Assembly (NCBI RefSeq): GCF_000417875.1
Contig: NW_006920873.1
Location: 8,048 to 72,047 of the forward strand
DNA: 64,000 bases
Direction of reading: 5' to 3'
DNA from: Pseudozyma flocculosa PF-1
Lineage: Eukaryota; Basidiomycota; Ustilaginomycetes; Ustilaginales; Ustilaginaceae
This document shows, piece by piece, positions 29,720 to 39,788 of the stretch (positions are counted from its first letter, which is position 1; the number at the start of each line of letters is the position of its first letter). A program made the position numbers and the translations under genes. Under the pieces are notes generated by a model that was not told where the DNA came from, made no database searches, and saw only the letters and a program-made list of their open reading frames with translations.

Positions 29720-31688
29720 GGCGAGAGATGCGCTCGACGGAGGATGGGGAGAAACGAGGAGCGAGGGCCGCAGGAGGGGGGTCGTGGAGGGAGAGAAGAG
29801 AGGAGAGGGACGAGGTGGGAAGAGGAACGAGGGGGGTCAAGCAGGCCAAGCCAGGTTTTTGAGCAGGGCTGCGCTGCCTGTGTCGACGAGCGAAAAGGAG
29901 CGGGGATGGCCTTGCAGAGGAAGAAGAAAGCGGGGGGTGTGCGGGGGGATGGGGGAGATGGGGGAGAGGAGGCAAGGCCAGGCCAGGCCTGGACTGGGAG
30001 CGACGGCGGGCCGGCTTCATTCGGCTACGCCTCGAGCCGTTAAACGCGAAGGCTTGCCCCGCACTCGCCCGCCCTCGGCCCACCGGCCAAGCACCTCACG
30101 CCGGCCGCGCCTGCCTCGCCTCGCTCGGGCCCCTTTTCCCCGCACTTTTGACCCCTCGGCGCGGTCAGGCGATGGGCAGGGGGGGCAGGCTGATCGGGAT
30201 AATTCACTGATCGGGAGCTAGCGAAAGGAAATCAGAAATCGGCGATGGACGCTTCTCGCGCCGAGTCCGTGCCTGGCCTGGCGTGCCTGGCCTGCTGGTG
30301 CCCGTCGAGCACATGCACCCCGACTTGACCGCAGCCGATCGATAAAGATCGACGTCGCGTCCGACGTCCGAGGCCACCCACCGCCGGGCCTGGCATCGCG
30401 TGCCTCGCCGAGAGCGGAACCCCAGGCCTGTTTGGTTCGCCGTTCACAGAACCGTCGTCGCCGTGGCCGTGGCCGCTCGTTGGCAGATGCAAAGGCTCAC
30501 GCTCGCCCTATGAGGCGTCGCGTCGGGCGTCGTCGCTCTCGACGGCCTGTCAGGCCCGGTCCGGCGAGGCACCCGCCGTGGAGCCTGCTGCGAGGAAAAG
30601 CTCCGGGGCCCTCGGTGGGTTTGGCGCTCCGCCCTACCTTCCGTTCCTGTCTGCGGCGGTACCGTTGGAGCGCCGCCACACAGGGGTATGCTCAGAGGGT
30701 GACGAAGGCGAGCGAAGAGGAGGTGCAGCGAGGCGTGCTGTGCTGTGCCTGCCTCTATCCCTGCTGAGCGTCGCCGGCCTGCTGGCTGGCTGGCCCAAAA
30801 CAACCACGTACCCGACGCTGCCCCTGCACCGCGACTCGGTGGCTTCGGGATGGATCGGCCTGGGCCGAAAGGGGAAGGAGGGCCGCGCTACCAACCCGCT
30901 ACCTTTCCCGAGGGCTGGAAGCAAATGCAATCGATCGCCATCATCAACACCGGCCGGCCATACCAACAACGTAACACCCCAGCGAACGTCAACGTGGACC
31001 GGAAGGCAGCGCCATCCCCGAATGGCCTAGCTTGGCTTGGCGCTGGGTCGACCACGGCTTGGCCCGGCCCCGGTCTGGCTGCTCCTGCTGGGTCCACCTT
31101 TGAGACATGTCGCCGTCGCCCGTTGCTATCTGAGCAAAAAGGGCAGCTAGAGAGTCGACGTGTGTGGCATGCCACGCATGTACGGCGCGGGTGGCTTGCT
31201 TGCTGTGTGTCTTCTGTTTCTGTCGGAGTCGGACCGAATCCGCTGGGCACCGAGGGCTCTGGACCGCCGTCAACGTTCCGAACGGAAGCAAGCCCGCTGA
31301 GGAGACCGCCATCAGCAGGCAAGGTTCGGCCTGCGGCATGAAAGCGGTCGCCAGTCGACGAGTACTATCGTCGCTGCCCTTGGCTCTCTTCAGCTGGCCA
31401 GGCCTCGATGGCACAGATCAAACAGCCCGACGCCATCGTCATGCCAGCCCTATCTCTGCCTGTGCTTGCTTGTCGCAGCGCCGCCGACGGAAGACAAGCA
31501 AGCTAAGCAGCAGGCACGGTGGATGGCGTGGCTGCGAGCGACGGGTGTAACAATGGCGCCCGCGTGGCTGGGTGTGCGCGACATGTCGCCGCCGCCGTCG
31601 TCGACGTTCCCGAAGGAAGCAGGGCAGGCCAGGTAGGGTTCTGTGGCTTGCCCGTGGTCGGAAGAGGCCTCGGACGTCGTCCCGAAGA

Positions 31689-31726
31689 AGCAAGCAAGCA
31701 AGCTAGCAAAGCAAAGCAAAGCAGCA
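31689..31726. repeat. (GCAA)n and (GCAAA)n microsatellite
   Basis: GCAA units pass into GCAAA units and end in CAG repeats, inside the long gene-free tract. Confidence 0.8.
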
Positions 31727-32623
31727 GCTGCACTTTCATGGAAGCCGATCGCGACGATGTCAGCAGCGACGGCGGCGGCGGCGGCGGCTGCGGCGGCGGC
31801 GGGATGGCTAGGCTAGGGGCCGATGACAGGCAGGGAGAGAGACGCCTGATGCGCTGCTGCAAACGTACTGCCAGCATCGGTCGCGGGGTCGACGGCTGAC
31901 TCTGCGCTCGCCGGGCTGGCTGCCCATCGGTTGTCAGGCGGGCCATGAAGAGCAGGCCTGCCTGGTGGCCGCTCCGGTGGATGCCAGCAGCAGCAAGCAA
32001 GCAAGCATCGCAGGACAACCGGGGGCTCTGGCAGCTCGGTCCCGGAGACGGCGTCACCTGTCTGTCCGCCAGGAGAGGGGACAGCATGTCGTCGCCGCTG
32101 TCGTCGCTGTCGTCGTCGACGTCGTCGAGGACGAGGAGGAGGAGGACAGAGGCCGGTCTCGCCGCCGTCGACGAGGGCGGCCGTCTTTCACGAGGAGAGG
32201 CAGGCAGGCAGGAGGGGGGCCCGACGAGGACAAAGGGCGGGCGGAGTAGTGTGGCCAGCTGCCCCGCCTGCTTTTGCTCGCCTCGCCTGCCATGGAAGCG
32301 CTCGGCGTGGGTGCGTGCCTAGCCTAGCCTGGCCTGGCAGGCCAAGCGAGCCTCGCTGCCTGACGCGTGCTGCTGCCTGCTTGACCTCGCTCGCCTGCCT
32401 GCCTCTGGGTTGCCTGGCCTGGCCAGCTGCCCAGCCTAGCCGGCCAGCTGCTCACTTTCCCCCTCCTCGTTGCGCGTGCAAGCGATCCAGCCCAGCCTCT
32501 GCCCTGGCACCTGGCCCCTCTGCGTGCGCGTGTGTTTCGGCTCTGGCGCGGGCGGTCGGGCGGGTGTTGGTCTCGAAGGTGGGGCCGGGTGTTGGTCCTT
32601 CTCTGCCTGCCCGCCTGCCCGTC

Positions 32624-32649
32624 TGCCTGCCTGCCTGCCTGCCTGCCTG
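32624..32649. repeat. (GCCT)n microsatellite
   Basis: Six to seven perfect GCCT units sit within a wider CCTGCC-rich zone. Confidence 0.85.
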
Positions 32650-33030
32650 GCCTCCTAGCTGTACGTGCGTGCGTATGCGTGCGTGCCCCTCTTCTCTCTG
32701 TCGCTGTGCTGCTTTATGGCTTGCTTGCTTGCTTCTCTGCAGGCATGGGAAGCTGTAGAGGGGGGCAACCATGGCGAAGGCGGAGCTGGGCCGTCATCAC
32801 CACCACCATCACCACCGCCGCCGCCACTGCCACCCTTCTCCCCAGCGCCGAGCGTCCCTCGTCCGGCCCGGCTCTGCCCCCCCTCTGCTCGACTACGACA
32901 ATAGCCACCAGGTCGCACAGTCCCCCGCTTTCAGACCGGCCTCGCCATCCTGGATCGGATCCCCTCGACCGCACCCTCTGGCCTCGCCCTCGGCTTGCCT
33001 GCCTGACTGCGTGGGTTGTCAGGGCCTTGC

Positions 33031-33068
33031 CATCGCATCGCATCGCATCGCATCGCACTGCATCGCAC
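33031..33068. repeat. (ATCGC)n pentanucleotide repeat
   Basis: Six to seven ATCGC units with one ACTGC variant lie about 0.9 kb before the coiled-coil gene. Confidence 0.85.
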
Positions 33069-33929
33069 CACACCGCATCGCCTTGTTTGCTTGCCTGGCT
33101 CATCCCGCCTTGCCTCTGCACCGCTCCCGAGCATCTGACCAGACGGCCCGCTTGCCTACCTTACCCCGCTTCTCGCATCTGCCGGCACCATCACGACTCA
33201 TCGAGCACCTGCCACGTCGCCGCCATCGCCACCACCACCACCACCACCGTCATCACGGCCATCGCCTTGGTCACCGTCGTCGCCGTCAACCGCATCATCC
33301 TCATCGCCGTGTTCGCCTCGCCTCGGACCACCTCAGCCCCAGCATCGATCCCGCTCAAAGCAGAGTGGGCAGCGCAGCACACCCTGGCCTGACGCACCAC
33401 GCCCTGTCCGCTTCGCCTACCCCTCTGCCACTACCCTACCCCTCATCCTCGGACCGGCACCGTCCCATCCCTATTTGCTTGCCTCGTCAGCGGACTCAGC
33501 CTTGAGGAGCCCCACCTTCCGGATCTCGATCCTTTCATTGACCCTCCCTTAGAAGACTGTCGCTCGGACCCCTCGTCTAGCGTCGAGAGCTTCGTCACCC
33601 GCCCTTGATCGATCACAATCGTTGACGCCCCAAGTCGACGAGCCCTACTGCAGTGGCCGGAACCAACCAGCCCCGCCGTCGTCCCCACAATCAGTCCCCA
33701 TCGACACTGACCCGTCCCTGGCTTCCATCGGTCCTCCAGCACGTTGGGTCTTCGCGCTCGCACCGCTGCGGCGCCCCCCACCACCACCTTCCCCAGCGAC
33801 CCGCGCGCAACATCACAAACGGAGCCCTGGAAACAAACCCGCACTTGATGCTTGCGTAGAAGACGGATCGAAGACCCCTTGTCGTCGCGGCGCGCTTTCT
33901 ACGTCGCAGATCCACAGCGCGCTCCTGCC

Positions 33930-36900
33930 ATGTTCTCTGGCGCCCCCGACCTGGCCTCCAGGCCGAAGCCGCCAGCCAACCGGAGACCGAGCTCGCAGCT
34001 GCGTCGCATCTCGTCCACGTCAAACCAGAGCGGAAAGGACGGCACGGACGGCGATGGAGGTTCCGGCAGCAGACCGACCTCGTCGACCTATCTCGACCCA
34101 TCTGCCGCCCTCGATCCGAGGCAGGGCAGAGCGGCGCCCCAGCGCCCCGACCGCGGCCATGGCCACGTTGTGGTCCTCGATCGCGACCTCGACCTCGACC
34201 TGCCCGATGATCTGACCGCTGCCTTGGAACGCAACGTCCATCGCTGGCCAAAGGGTCGCGTCAGAGTGGCCTCGGCCTGTCACCCATCGGCCGACGCCTC
34301 GTACGTCGACGGGGAAGAGGCGCAGAAGCAGGGCCGCATCGCGTCCTACGGCAGCCTCGGCCGCAACACCACAGCCAGACACACGATGCTCCAGGGCGGC
34401 GAGGCGTCGGAAGGGGCGGCAGCGGGGCCGGTGCGACCCGGCATCGGCGGCAAGCGGAGGCCCAGCCTGCAGTACATCTTTTCGACGCCCGAGCGCCAGA
34501 GGCGTGCGGCTCGCAACGAATGCGCCACCCAAAACACGCCGGACCCGGCCTCGCAGCCAGGCGAAGACGGCCAACCGACAACAATGCGCGGTCCTCGTAC
34601 CGCCGAACACCGTGACGGCCTGACAATAGCCGATGCGAGAGGAGCAGTAGAGGACGTCTTTGCCGAGGACGACGAGGCCGGGGCTGAGGACGACGAAGAT
34701 GCAGACGACGATGACGACAGCGACGCCAAGAGCCTTGCCTCGGAGGCGTCGTCGTTTGACCGCGAGTGGGTGGGCAACCTCGGACGCGACGAGCTCGAGG
34801 CCATGCTGATGCAGGCCAACCGCATCATCAAGGCGCGCGAAAAGGACCTCGTCATGGCCGCCGCCATCGGAAAGGCGTTGCTGGAGAAGAATATCAGCCT
34901 GCGCCAGAAGCACACGGGCATCGCGTCCCGCCTCGCCTCGAGCACCAGCATCTTTGACATGGCCCAGGGGCATGGGCAGGGGCAGACGCAGGCGCAAGGA
35001 GCAAACGGCGGCAGTATCGGCGACGGCGTCACAAACGACGCAAGGCTACCGTGCTCGCCTCCGACGACCGACGTCGACCTCACCGCGATGCCAGCTACGG
35101 CAGCCAGCGAGGGCGAGACCGCGCCCTCGACGCCAGTCATGACAAGCGACCACAAGGGCGACAGTGCCGCCGACGGCGATGACGACGAGAGGACCCCGGT
35201 GGCCTCGGGTAATCCAACGCTCGGCAGGAACGGCACCGCCGACTACTTCGGCCACGCCACGCTCTCGACGCCGTACCGGACCGTGGCCAGCGGTCACAGG
35301 CAGCCGCTCGGTGCGATGACGGCGGCGCCTCAGAGGACGGCCGGGGCCGGCCCGACTGAACCGCGCTCGACCCGGCTCGGACTCGGAGGCGACGACGAGA
35401 ATCTCAAGCCCCGAGTGTCGCGCGACGACGATCCATGGGTCCCGAGCCAGGCCGGCCTCATCGTCTCGAGGCCCGCTTCGCCGACCGGATCGGTCAGCGC
35501 ATCGCTGTCGTTCCGCGCCAACGACGCGTTCGACGACCGCGGACGTCGCCGGCCCGCACTGAGCCAGGTCCAGGCCGCCGAGGCGCAGCGCCAGCTTGCG
35601 CGGCTGAGCGAGCAGAACGAGGCGCTGCTGCAGCAGCTCTCGGAGCTCCAGGAGGAGGCCGAGCGGGCCAAGCGCGACGGCAGCAAGAAGCTGAGCCGGC
35701 TCGACAAGGAGATCGGCGGCCTCAAGGCCGAACTCGAGGCCGCCACCCGCCGCAACGTCGAGCTCGAGCAGGGCCGGCGGGCGACCAACTCGGGCGACGA
35801 CGACGGCGCCGACGATGTCAAGGTGACGCACAGGAGGGGCTGGACGAGGGGCAAGGGCGTCGGCCCCATTTCGCCGCTGCTTCAGGGCACGCTCAACATC
35901 GGGCTGCAGGCGTCGCTAACGCCCGTCCGCAGTAACCTGCTCACTCCCGAAGAGATGGGCCTCGCTAAGCCGGCGGGCGCCGCTGCTGCGGCGTCGAGGC
36001 GGCGCTACTCTGCATCCGAGTCCAGCGTCGACGGCACCAGCGCGTTTAGCGACGACGCGGCCGGCGGCATCCCGATCTCGGCGTCGGACCTCGAGGAGAT
36101 GCTCGGCTACCGGCCAGGCAACTCCGAGGGCGAGCAGGCGCTGGTGGCGCGGCTGCTGGCCAAGATCCAGGAGCTGCGCGAGACGAACCGCGCCATGGCC
36201 CAGGCCGGATCCGAGATGGACGGCCGGCTGGGACGCGCCATGGAGGAAGGCGAGAGGCTCAAGGATGCCTACGAGGCGGTCGAGATCTCGAGCGTCGCCG
36301 CGGATCTGTGGCCCGGTGGCGCGGACGACGCCGAGGCCGACGAGGCATCCAAGACGCCCGGCGAGGCCCCAAGCAACGCAGTCGGTACGCAGGGCCTCAT
36401 GACGCCGTCGGGCTCTCGTGGCGACCTCGACCTGCTCGCGCTCTCCCCCGGCTCGGCCACGGACCTGAACTCGTCGCCCAGCCGTCGTCGCAGGGCCCCG
36501 GGCAATCGATACGCCATCGAGACGCGCAAGACGATCCGGGCCGCACTGCGCCGGGAGCGGCAGCAGGCCAAGCTGTCCGAAGGCGGGCGGGTCGCTGCCT
36601 TTGACCCTGCGGCGGGCGGTCTATCGCGGTCGACGACGGCCGACTCGCTGGCAAGCTACTCGCTCGATCTCAGCCAGAGCAGCAGCGCGGCATCGTCGCC
36701 GAACTCTCGTAGGATCATCAAAAAGGTGTCCGGCACGTCGATCGGCGTTGGCGCCGCCGCACGGCCCCGCATCCGCATCACGCCGTCGATCGAGGACCTT
36801 GGCGCCCGGAGGAAGCCGATCGAGGTCACCATTGCCGGCGACGGCGGGGACGACAAAGGTCGGCAGGCGAGCAGCAAGGACTGGGAGGATCTGCCATCGC

Positions 36901-38975
36901 CCACACAGGAGCGACCGGGCCTTGGTGGCCACGACGGCTGTCTCAAGCCATCCGATGCGCTCCACTGCGCGCCGCCCTCGGATCGCCTGCTGACTGAGCA
37001 GTGGATGCCGCGGCCAAGCGGCGCAGACAACCGCAGTCGCTCCGGTCGGCCTTCGCAGTCGGCCAGGGACATCTCCGACTCCTGCGACAGCCGCGCCGCC
37101 AGTCCGAGCCCGGCCGACCGGGTTCTGCGCACCGGCGCAGGCCACAGCGACGAACTGCCGGTGACGCCGGAGCGACCGGCTCGGCTGACGCACAGCAGCT
37201 ACAGCTTCTCGTCGCTTGCGTCGATGAGCCGTTCCTCGAGCATCAACAACGTCAACGACCTCGACTGGGCGCAACGGCGCACGCTCGGCAGCGAGCTCGG
37301 CAGCATCTTTGGCGGCGACGATCGCAAGAACGACTTCAACGGCGAAGGCGACGACTCGGCGCCGACGATGCGGGCGGGCGGTGAAATAGACGCCGTCGAA
37401 GGTCCTCTGAGGCTGTCGGACCTCGACGACGGCGGCAGCGGCCAGACGCTCATGCAGGCGGTCTCGCCCGCCCAGCTGATCCGGTACAAGAGGAGCGACC
37501 GGCCAACGGCGAGCTTTGGCCGGCTGGTGCCCGAGGACGACGCCGACGAGGACCAGGAGGACATCGAGTGCGTGCTGCAGCACATGGACGCGGTGCTGCG
37601 CGTCGAGCCGCCGTCGCCGCAAGACGAGCGCGACTCGTCGCTCATTGCCGTATTCGCCGAGTCCAACGATGGCGAGTGGCGCGCCGGCGACGACATCGTC
37701 GAGAGGGCGGGTCTTAAGGATCTCGAGCAGCCGCGCGGTGACCAGTACGACCTCATCTGCGCCGCCGTCGGAGACCAGCCGGTCCAGTGGGCCGACGACG
37801 ATGACTACGGCCGGCCGATCACCGAGACCGAGGCCCGGAGGATCGGCCTGCTGCAGCTGCCCTCGGCTGGCGTCGGCGGCCGCGGGCAAAAGACGCTGCC
37901 GAGGAAGTCGAGGAGTAGCGTGCTGCTCGGGTACGCCTGGGCCGCCGGACGCAAGCTGACGGCGGGCGCCGGAGGGACCAGTCGGGACGGCAAGGGGCCG
38001 CAGGTGCAGCGCACTTCGAAGCTGGGCACGGCGCGCCAGCTCGAGTCCGAGGAGCAGGTGCTGGAACGCCGCAAGCTCGAGGAGCTGCTGCGCCGGCGTC
38101 GCATCGAGGTGCTGCGCAGCCGCGGCTACGACGCCGACGACGGCAATGACTCGGACGGCCGTGCGCTCGAGGCCGAGGTCAATGCACGCGTGCTGGCCAT
38201 CTCGCCGGCGCGTCACCGCCTTCGGGCAGAAAAGGCGCGCGCGTCGAGGGCTCCATACCTGGGCACTGGCCGCAAGCTCGACTTTGGACAGCTCGACGAA
38301 GGTGACGACAGCAGGGCAGGGACGGCCGCCGTGCGCAGGAGCAAGGCTAGGGCGAAGAGCAAGGGCAAGGGCAAGGCGCGGCTCATCGACCCCGGCCTCG
38401 ACGACGACGACGGCAACGACGTCGACGATGGCAACTTCAACCGACAAGACGGGCTTGCCGTTGCCCGCATGCGGAAGCTCGGCGGTCTCGGCACAGACGG
38501 CCGCGTCGAACGGCTCGACGAGACGACGCGCGACTGGGTGCGCGCCACGTCGTTGGCCGCCGGGTCTAGGTCTCGCCGCGGTACCCTCGGGTCGGACGAC
38601 GACGCCGGCGAGGGCGTGGGCAGGCGACGCGGACAGCGTCCTGACGACGACGACGAGGCTGGGTCTTCGACGTCGTCGGAGTTTGAGCTGCTCGAGGCGC
38701 CCGTCGAGGGGCGGCGGGGCGCGCGGCGGGTCAAGCGGCAGGGCGACGAAGGGACCGACTACTTTCCCATTTCGCTGCGGGCGCGGTACCAGCCCGAGAT
38801 GGTCAAGCAGCGCGTCAAGATTGCGTCCAACGAGGCCTACTTCTGGATCAGCACCTGGATCACGTTTACCACGGTCATTGTGTTCGCCTTCGTGGTGGCG
38901 GTGCGGCGCGGGCCGGGACCGGTGCTGGGCACGAGCGGCAGCACGGGTACGCGGGCCTCGAGGCGGGCCGCCTAG
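33930..38975 (+). CDS. Large tail-anchored coiled-coil protein with a CC1-box-like motif
   Basis: One exon, 1,681 residues from the ATG at 33930 (context CTGCCATG); an in-frame ATG at 33852 would add 26 residues. Residues 1-245 are disordered and basic, 246-268 are very acidic, and 284-330 form a conserved-looking helix. It contains DLVMAAAIGKALLEKN (Asp306, Ala310-Ala311, Gly314, Leu317-Leu318), which fits the AA-x-x-G-x-x-L-L core of the CC1 box by which dynein adaptors such as BICD, TRAK/HAP1 and Spindly bind the dynein light intermediate chain. Further coiled coils lie at about 543-620, 731-789 and 1373-1405. A single membrane segment (WISTWITFTTVIVFAFVVAV, about 1639-1659) lies 22 residues from the C-terminus and is followed by basic residues, so the protein should be tail-anchored with its bulk in the cytosol. 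I do not recognise the whole protein. Acting as a membrane-bound dynein adaptor is an inference from the motif and layout. Confidence 0.8.
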   Translation: MFSGAPDLASRPKPPANRRPSSQLRRISSTSNQSGKDGTDGDGGSGSRPTSSTYLDPSAALDPRQGRAAPQRPDRGHGHVVVLDRDLDLDLPDDLTAALERNVHRWPKGRVRVASACHPSADASYVDGEEAQKQGRIASYGSLGRNTTARHTMLQGGEASEGAAAGPVRPGIGGKRRPSLQYIFSTPERQRRAARNECATQNTPDPASQPGEDGQPTTMRGPRTAEHRDGLTIADARGAVEDVFAEDDEAGAEDDEDADDDDDSDAKSLASEASSFDREWVGNLGRDELEAMLMQANRIIKAREKDLVMAAAIGKALLEKNISLRQKHTGIASRLASSTSIFDMAQGHGQGQTQAQGANGGSIGDGVTNDARLPCSPPTTDVDLTAMPATAASEGETAPSTPVMTSDHKGDSAADGDDDERTPVASGNPTLGRNGTADYFGHATLSTPYRTVASGHRQPLGAMTAAPQRTAGAGPTEPRSTRLGLGGDDENLKPRVSRDDDPWVPSQAGLIVSRPASPTGSVSASLSFRANDAFDDRGRRRPALSQVQAAEAQRQLARLSEQNEALLQQLSELQEEAERAKRDGSKKLSRLDKEIGGLKAELEAATRRNVELEQGRRATNSGDDDGADDVKVTHRRGWTRGKGVGPISPLLQGTLNIGLQASLTPVRSNLLTPEEMGLAKPAGAAAAASRRRYSASESSVDGTSAFSDDAAGGIPISASDLEEMLGYRPGNSEGEQALVARLLAKIQELRETNRAMAQAGSEMDGRLGRAMEEGERLKDAYEAVEISSVAADLWPGGADDAEADEASKTPGEAPSNAVGTQGLMTPSGSRGDLDLLALSPGSATDLNSSPSRRRRAPGNRYAIETRKTIRAALRRERQQAKLSEGGRVAAFDPAAGGLSRSTTADSLASYSLDLSQSSSAASSPNSRRIIKKVSGTSIGVGAAARPRIRITPSIEDLGARRKPIEVTIAGDGGDDKGRQASSKDWEDLPSPTQERPGLGGHDGCLKPSDALHCAPPSDRLLTEQWMPRPSGADNRSRSGRPSQSARDISDSCDSRAASPSPADRVLRTGAGHSDELPVTPERPARLTHSSYSFSSLASMSRSSSINNVNDLDWAQRRTLGSELGSIFGGDDRKNDFNGEGDDSAPTMRAGGEIDAVEGPLRLSDLDDGGSGQTLMQAVSPAQLIRYKRSDRPTASFGRLVPEDDADEDQEDIECVLQHMDAVLRVEPPSPQDERDSSLIAVFAESNDGEWRAGDDIVERAGLKDLEQPRGDQYDLICAAVGDQPVQWADDDDYGRPITETEARRIGLLQLPSAGVGGRGQKTLPRKSRSSVLLGYAWAAGRKLTAGAGGTSRDGKGPQVQRTSKLGTARQLESEEQVLERRKLEELLRRRRIEVLRSRGYDADDGNDSDGRALEAEVNARVLAISPARHRLRAEKARASRAPYLGTGRKLDFGQLDEGDDSRAGTAAVRRSKARAKSKGKGKARLIDPGLDDDDGNDVDDGNFNRQDGLAVARMRKLGGLGTDGRVERLDETTRDWVRATSLAAGSRSRRGTLGSDDDAGEGVGRRRGQRPDDDDEAGSSTSSEFELLEAPVEGRRGARRVKRQGDEGTDYFPISLRARYQPEMVKQRVKIASNEAYFWISTWITFTTVIVFAFVVAVRRGPGPVLGTSGSTGTRASRRAA

Positions 38976-39788
38976 CCACCGCTCCGTCTACGAGGTCGTG
39001 GATCCGGCAGCGACATCGTGTACGGGGCCGTAACGCAGGGTTTCGGGGCCTTTGCTCGTCGCCTGTTCAACCAGCCAGCCAGCCAGCAAGCGAGCAAGCA
39101 AACAATCCAAGCAGCTAAGCAAACCAACAACCTACCGACCCACCATACCCATGTTTCCTAGCCTCTACCATCGACGCTTTTCCATTGGCCACTCATCGAC
39201 CGGTTCGCTCATGACGTTCCAACCCAAAGAAAAAGGAGCCGCCCGCGGTTCCATTACGATTGATACTCTTCTTTTCCTGTTTATGACCTTGACCGCCAAC
39301 ACCAGCACCATACCAGCGTCACCGCACGCAGCACAGCATGTCAATGTCGCCCTCGCTCTCCGCGGCCGTTGTTGTTCTTTTCTACTTGTTCTCTCTCCGC
39401 CGCTTTCTCCGCCATGTCACGGTCCTTGTCTGTACATATGGCTTGAAAAGAGAAAAAGGAAGTCAGTGTTGATAGAGGATGGATGGGAGGGGAGCCAGTC
39501 GAGCGAGGCGGCGCGGGCTGGGCTGGGCTGGTGGAGGCGCGGGGGTGTCGGTGCGCGCGTGCGGCCGGGCTTGGCTTGGCTTGCCCGGCCAGGAACGAGC
39601 TCAGGCCATGCAGCCAGGCCTGGCCTGCCGAGCCGAGCCGAGCCAAGCCAAGCTCGCTCGGGCCAAGCTCCGTACGCACATACCCTTTCCCGCCCATTCA
39701 ACCACCACCACCACCATCGCCACCTGCCTTGCCCACCACTGCCAACCCTAGCCTCTTAGCCTCCGTCTCTGTACGACGCCGCCAAAAA
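38976..39788. other. Intergenic tract with an imperfect inverted repeat
   Basis: Carries the 3' flank of the coiled-coil gene and the promoter of the NAPE-PLD-like gene. CAGC/GCAA runs lie at 39066-39125. GCTTGG words at 39567-39590 are mirrored by CCAAGC/CGAGCC words at 39627-39653. No gene is supported. Confidence 0.55.
39567..39653. repeat. Imperfect inverted repeat built of GGCTTGG/CCAAGCC words
   Basis: The left arm (39567-39590) and right arm (39627-39653) could pair over roughly 20 bases with a few mismatches, around a loop holding CCAGGCCTGGCC. It lies 135 bp upstream of the NAPE-PLD-like gene. Confidence 0.55.

Larger units (their letters stand above)
29720..33929. other. 4.2-kb gene-free tract rich in short tandem repeats
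   Basis: Between two divergently read genes. It is filled with GCAA, CTTG, CCTG, GCATC and CAC runs and with CCAGGCC/GCCTGG words (for example 29975-29990 and 32320-32345). The many open frames here are His-, Cys/Leu- or Arg-rich readings of repeats on both strands. No tRNA, rRNA or transposon could be recognised. It could hold both promoters, long leaders or an untranslated RNA. Confidence 0.55.

Noticed and set aside
28125..30083. A 652-codon minus-strand frame overlapping MCCB in another frame
   Set aside because: Arg/Gly/Pro-rich frame-shifted shadow of MCCB with no recognisable domain.
32771..33505. His-rich open frame in the long gene-free tract
   Set aside because: It is a translation of CAC and ATCGC microsatellites and has no conserved feature.
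29720..33929. tRNA or rRNA genes in the gene-free tracts
   Set aside because: I scanned for B-box-like GGTTCGAnTCC and paired acceptor stems and found none; a covariance search would be decisive.
36621..38447. A 608-codon minus-strand frame opposite the coiled-coil gene
   Set aside because: No motif and typical antisense composition; the sense frame has coiled coils and a membrane anchor.
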